Position numbers and translations under genes: made by a program | In this document: positions 61,177-64,000 of the stretch, in pieces | Layout of the letters: each line of letters starts with the position of its first letter | How positions within the stretch are numbered: position 1 is the first letter of the stretch | NCBI RefSeq assembly: GCF_900105395.1 | Contig: NZ_LT629775.1 | Coordinates: forward strand, 2,312,501 to 2,376,500 | Direction of reading: 5' to 3' | DNA length: 64,000 nt | DNA from: Streptomyces sp. TLI_053 | Lineage (GTDB): Bacteria; Actinomycetota; Actinomycetes; Streptomycetales; Streptomycetaceae | The notes under the pieces: model-generated | Told to the model about the DNA's origin: nothing | Database searches by the model: none | What the model saw: the letters and a program-made list of their open reading frames with translations, nothing else

Positions 61177-62169
61177 ATGAGCTACCTCGCCGCGGAAGAC
61201 CGCTATGCCTCGATGACCTACCGCCGGGCCGGCCGCAGCGGCGTGCTGCTCCCGGCCGTCTCGCTCGGCCTGTGGCACAACTTCGGCGACTCCCAGCCGC
61301 TGGACGTCCAGCGAGCGGTGCTGCGCCGGGCCTTCGACCGGGGCGTCACCCACTTCGACCTGGCCAACAACTACGGTCCGCCGTACGGCAGTGCCGAGCG
61401 CAACTTCGGCCACCTGTTCGCGCAGGACTTCCGCCCGTACCGGGACGAGCTGTTCATCGCCTCCAAGGCCGGCTACGACATGTGGCCCGGCCCGTACGGC
61501 GACGGCGGCAGCCGCAAGTACCTGCTGGCCAGCCTGGACCAGTCGCTGGGCCGCACGGGCCTGGACTACGTGGACGTGTTCTACTCGCACCGCTACGACG
61601 CGAACACCCCGCTCGAGGAGACCATGGGCGCGCTGGACTCCGCCGTCCGGGCCGGGAAGGCGCTGTACGCGGGCATCTCCAACTACCCGGCGGAGCAGCA
61701 CCGGGAGGCCGTGGCGATCCTGCGCGAGCTGGGCACGCCGGTGCTGATGAACCAGTGCTCCTACTCGATCCTCAACCGCTACGTCGAGGACGAGGGCGTG
61801 CTGGACGCCGTCGGCGACACCGGAACCAGCCTGATCGCCTTCTCGCCGCTCGCCCAGGGCCTGCTGACGGACCGCTACCTCACCGGCGAGGTGCCGAGCG
61901 GGTCGCGGATGTCGGTCGGCAAGTTCCTCCGCGAGGAGGCGCTCACCGGGGCGAAGCTGGAGCAGCTGCGGGCGCTGAACAAGGTGGCCGAGCGGCGCGG
62001 GCAGACCCTGGCGCAGCTGGCACTGAGCTGGGTCCTGCGGGACGAGCGGGTGGTGTCGGTGATCATCGGAGCCAGCAGCGTGCGGCAGCTGGACCAGAAC
62101 CTCGACGCGCTGGCGGGCGGTCCGCTGACGGACGAGGAGCTCGCGGAGATCGACGCGCTCAGCCGCTGA
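61177..62169 (+). CDS. Aldo/keto reductase (L-glyceraldehyde 3-phosphate reductase, YghZ type)
   Basis: The 330-residue enzyme has the AKR tetrad: Asp and Tyr in HFDLANNYGPPYGSAERNFG, Lys in FIASKAGYDMWPGPYGDGGS and His in DVFYSHRYDANTPLEE, plus the cofactor region IIGASSVRQLDQNLDAL. The GPPYGSAE and WPGPYGDGGSRKYL segments are specific to the AKR14/YghZ group, which reduce L-glyceraldehyde 3-phosphate, methylglyoxal and related aldehydes with NADPH. The ATG at 61177 has AGGA eight bases before; the ATG at 61168 is too close to it. Confidence 0.92.
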   Translation: MSYLAAEDRYASMTYRRAGRSGVLLPAVSLGLWHNFGDSQPLDVQRAVLRRAFDRGVTHFDLANNYGPPYGSAERNFGHLFAQDFRPYRDELFIASKAGYDMWPGPYGDGGSRKYLLASLDQSLGRTGLDYVDVFYSHRYDANTPLEETMGALDSAVRAGKALYAGISNYPAEQHREAVAILRELGTPVLMNQCSYSILNRYVEDEGVLDAVGDTGTSLIAFSPLAQGLLTDRYLTGEVPSGSRMSVGKFLREEALTGAKLEQLRALNKVAERRGQTLAQLALSWVLRDERVVSVIIGASSVRQLDQNLDALAGGPLTDEELAEIDALSR

Positions 62170-62208
62170 GGCGCGCGCCGGGCCGCCGGCGCGCCCCCGG
62201 GACGGAAC

Positions 62209-62253
62209 GCGCGGTGCCCCGCCGGTCGATGCGTGACCGGCGGGGCACCGCGC
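62209..62253. terminator. Terminator after the aldo/keto reductase gene
   Basis: Perfect 19-base arms (62209-62227 and 62235-62253) around a GATGCGT loop, about 40 bp after the reductase stop and about 150 bp before the convergent monooxygenase stop. Confidence 0.8.
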
Positions 62254-62403
62254 TCGTTGGACCGCGGGTACGGGACCGTCCGTACGCGTCCTTCGAGATC
62301 TCGGGAGCCCGTCGTGCGGATGTACCTCCTCCGGGCCGTCGCCCGCTTCGCCCGGCAGCTGGCGCTGACCTCGCCGCTGCCGTTCCCGCTGCTCCCGGGT
62401 GCC

Positions 62404-63480
62404 CTACCCGCGCCGGACGCCCAGCGCCGGTAGCACCGTCTCGGCGACCCGGTGGGCCTCCTCCAGCAGCGGATTGCCGGAGAGGATGAAGGTGTCCACC
62501 CCGAGCGACTCGAACTCCTGGAGCCGCTCGACCACCTGGGCCGTCGATCCGACCACGGCGGTGCCGGGACCGGGGCGGAACAGGCTCATGCCGGGCCACA
62601 GGTTGGGGTGGACCTCCAGCTCGCGGGCCCGGGCCGGCACCTTGCCGCCGTGCTGCCGGAACTGCCGCTGCCAGCCGACGCCGCCCTCGCCGCGCGCCCC
62701 GCCCAGTTGGCGGGCGTAGGTGGCCTCGCTGGTCACGTCGAGGAGCCGGTCGGCGGCGGCCCAGGCCTCGTCCTCGGTGTCGCGGACGATCAGGTGCAGC
62801 CGCAGCCCGATCCGCAGGGTGCGTCCGTGCGCGGCGGCGCGCTCCCGGACCAGGTCGAGCTTCTCCTTGAGCTGCTGCGGCGGTTCGCCCCAGGTGAGGT
62901 AGACGTCCACGTGCTGGGCGGCCATCTCGATCCCGGCCGCCGAACTGCCGCCGAACCAGAGCGGGATGCCGCCCGGCTGGACCGGGGTGAGTTCGCGCAG
63001 GCTCGCCCCGGCGTTCCGGAGGTCGTAGAACTCCCCCTTGTGGTCGAAGACCTCGCCCGAGGTGAGTCGCTTGACGATCGACCAGTACTCGGCGCTGAGG
63101 CGGTAGCGGTCGTCGTGCTCGACGTGCAGGCCGTACTCGCGCAGCTGCTCGGTGGAGCCGTTGACCACGTTGAACCGCAGCCGGCCGCCGTGCAGATGGT
63201 CGAAGCTGAGCGCCATCTTCGCCAGCAGGGTGGGCGAGATCAGCCCCGGGTGGACGGCGAGCAGCGGCTTGAACGCCGGGGTGGTGGCGGCGGCGAGCGC
63301 GTTGCCGAGGTCCCACACGTCGTGCAGGTCGGTCGCCAGCAGTGCGCCGGTGTAGCCCAACCGCTCCACGCTTCCCGCGAGTTGCTGGAGGTAGCGGAGG
63401 TCGACCGGGCGGCGTCCGGACGGCTCCCAGGGGTAGTGGCCCTCGCGCGGGATGATGTACCAGAGGAATTCGGAGGCCAT
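62404..63480 (-). CDS. ssuD: FMNH2-dependent alkanesulfonate monooxygenase (LLM class)
   Basis: The 358-residue luciferase-like enzyme desulfonates alkanesulfonates with reduced flavin. N-terminal FLWYIIPREGHYPWE, then LRFNVVNGSTEQLREYG, the flavin-phosphate site PLWFGGSSAAGIEMAA, and GNPLLEEAHRVAETVLP near the end match SsuD and the related methanesulfonate/sulfone enzymes. It follows the sulfonate-binding protein gene by only three bases, as in ssu operons. Reduced flavin must come from a reductase outside the window. Length is near the SsuD norm (about 380). Confidence 0.88.
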   Translation of the reverse strand: MASEFLWYIIPREGHYPWEPSGRRPVDLRYLQQLAGSVERLGYTGALLATDLHDVWDLGNALAAATTPAFKPLLAVHPGLISPTLLAKMALSFDHLHGGRLRFNVVNGSTEQLREYGLHVEHDDRYRLSAEYWSIVKRLTSGEVFDHKGEFYDLRNAGASLRELTPVQPGGIPLWFGGSSAAGIEMAAQHVDVYLTWGEPPQQLKEKLDLVRERAAAHGRTLRIGLRLHLIVRDTEDEAWAAADRLLDVTSEATYARQLGGARGEGGVGWQRQFRQHGGKVPARARELEVHPNLWPGMSLFRPGPGTAVVGSTAQVVERLQEFESLGVDTFILSGNPLLEEAHRVAETVLPALGVRRG

Positions 63481-63483
63481 CGG

Positions 63484-64000
63484 TCAGACCGCCCGGATGT
63501 CGGCGGCGGCCCTGTCGGCCCCGGCCACAGCCGCAGCCGCAGCCGCGGCCACCGGGGCCTCCAGCGCGGGCAGGTGGGCGTCGGCGACGACCACCCGGCG
63601 CTCGACGAAACCGACCCGGTGGAAGATGTCGGCCGCCTCCTGCTGCTCGGCGACGAACCCGGCGGTCGCCGGCTCCAGCCGCCACGGCAGCCCGGCCAGG
63701 GCGGTCCGCCAGTCCTCGGCGCCGCCGCCGAGCTCCGCCGCGGCGATCGCGGCCGCCTCCGGCAGATGGGCGGCCACCCAGGCGTCCGCCCGGGCCAGGG
63801 CGGTGACGATCGCCGCGACCACCCCGGGCCGGTCGGCGGCGAAGCCGCGCCGGGTGAAGAACACCGAGCGGTCGGTGATGACGTCGCCGGTGCGGACCAG
63901 CTCGCGGAAGCCGCCGTCGCGGCGGGCGGCCGCCAGTTCGGCGCCCTGGGCGATCCAGCCGGCGATCGCGCCCTCGCGCAGCAGCCGCGCCGGGTCCTGC
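63484..64000 (-). CDS. ssuA: Partial: sulfonate/nitrate-type ABC substrate-binding protein (SsuA-like)
   Basis: Only the C-terminal about 171 residues are in the window. QDPARLLREGAIAGWIAQGA, then VITDRSVFFTRRGFAADRPG and ALARADAWVAAHLPEAAAIA, are typical of the second lobe of SsuA/TauA-type binding proteins (NMT1-like family). FHRVGFVERRVVVADAHLPA is the normal end, followed by an Ala-rich tail. The start, signal peptide and lipobox lie beyond 64000. The gene ends three bases before ssuD, so both are one operon for sulfonate sulfur acquisition. Confidence 0.82.
   Translation of the reverse strand, partial: QDPARLLREGAIAGWIAQGAELAAARRDGGFRELVRTGDVITDRSVFFTRRGFAADRPGVVAAIVTALARADAWVAAHLPEAAAIAAAELGGGAEDWRTALAGLPWRLEPATAGFVAEQQEAADIFHRVGFVERRVVVADAHLPALEAPVAAAAAAAVAGADRAAADIRAV

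Noticed and set aside
62233..62433. 66-codon plus-strand frame containing MYLLRAVARFARQLALTS
   Set aside because: It overlaps both the terminator after the aldo/keto reductase and the 3' end of ssuD, and has no recognisable family; too weak to annotate.

Overview
The window is very GC-rich, has little non-coding space, uses many GTG starts and 4-base ATGA/GTGA start-stop overlaps, and carries families typical of sporulating actinomycetes. It most likely comes from the chromosome of a Streptomyces- or Kitasatospora-like organism (an inference from composition and gene content). I see no phage, insertion sequence, rRNA, tRNA or CRISPR array.

Layout. 0-10 kb: a fragment resembling the C-terminus of DUF2397 at the left edge, a YhhN membrane protein, an intergenic block of perfect palindromes, a secreted protein, exonuclease III, gamma-glutamyltransferase, and a four-gene sugar ABC importer/ROK kinase operon. 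10-13 kb: a membrane-anchored esterase and a PucR regulator. 13.4-20.6 kb: three-subunit xanthine dehydrogenase, an AzgA-type purine permease and the XdhC maturation factor. 20.6-32.5 kb: accessory genes (ABM protein, LysE exporter, variant cold-shock protein, WYL regulator, SDR, VapBC-like pair, a diiron protein/reductase/M24/hydrolase-SDR operon, an IclR regulator). 32.8-46.7 kb: catalase, allantoicase, allantoinase, glycerate kinase, tartronate semialdehyde reductase and hydroxypyruvate isomerase on the minus strand, facing a plus-strand block with a small HTH regulator, OHCU decarboxylase, HIU hydrolase, urate oxidase, a urate-type NCS2 permease and 8-oxoguanine deaminase. 46.9-52.2 kb: MFS exporter with divergent ArsR-like regulator, malate synthase and a divergent AllR-like IclR regulator. 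52.4-64 kb: secreted proteins, GH16, a second membrane-anchored esterase, TetR/SDR pair, a TetR-DUF4865-CMD-phosphotriesterase operon, an aldo/keto reductase and the end of a sulfonate-utilisation operon.

The dominant theme is purine catabolism. Hypoxanthine, guanine or xanthine is imported and oxidised to urate; urate is opened to allantoin (Uox, HIU hydrolase, OHCU decarboxylase) and then to allantoate and ureidoglycolate; the glyoxylate released can be fixed to malate by malate synthase or sent to 3-carbon metabolism through the reductase, isomerase and glycerate kinase. Glyoxylate carboligase and ureidoglycolate lyase are not in the window. The adjacent catalase can remove H2O2 made by urate oxidase. 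Two recurring operator-like motifs tie the promoters together: TCAACA-N3-TGTTGA (OHCU decarboxylase, isomerase, malate synthase, with a half site at allantoinase) and TTCCAC-N3-ACAGAA boxes in pairs exactly 21 bp apart (isomerase and malate synthase). Many gene ends carry long perfect hairpins without U-tracts that probably act as terminators.
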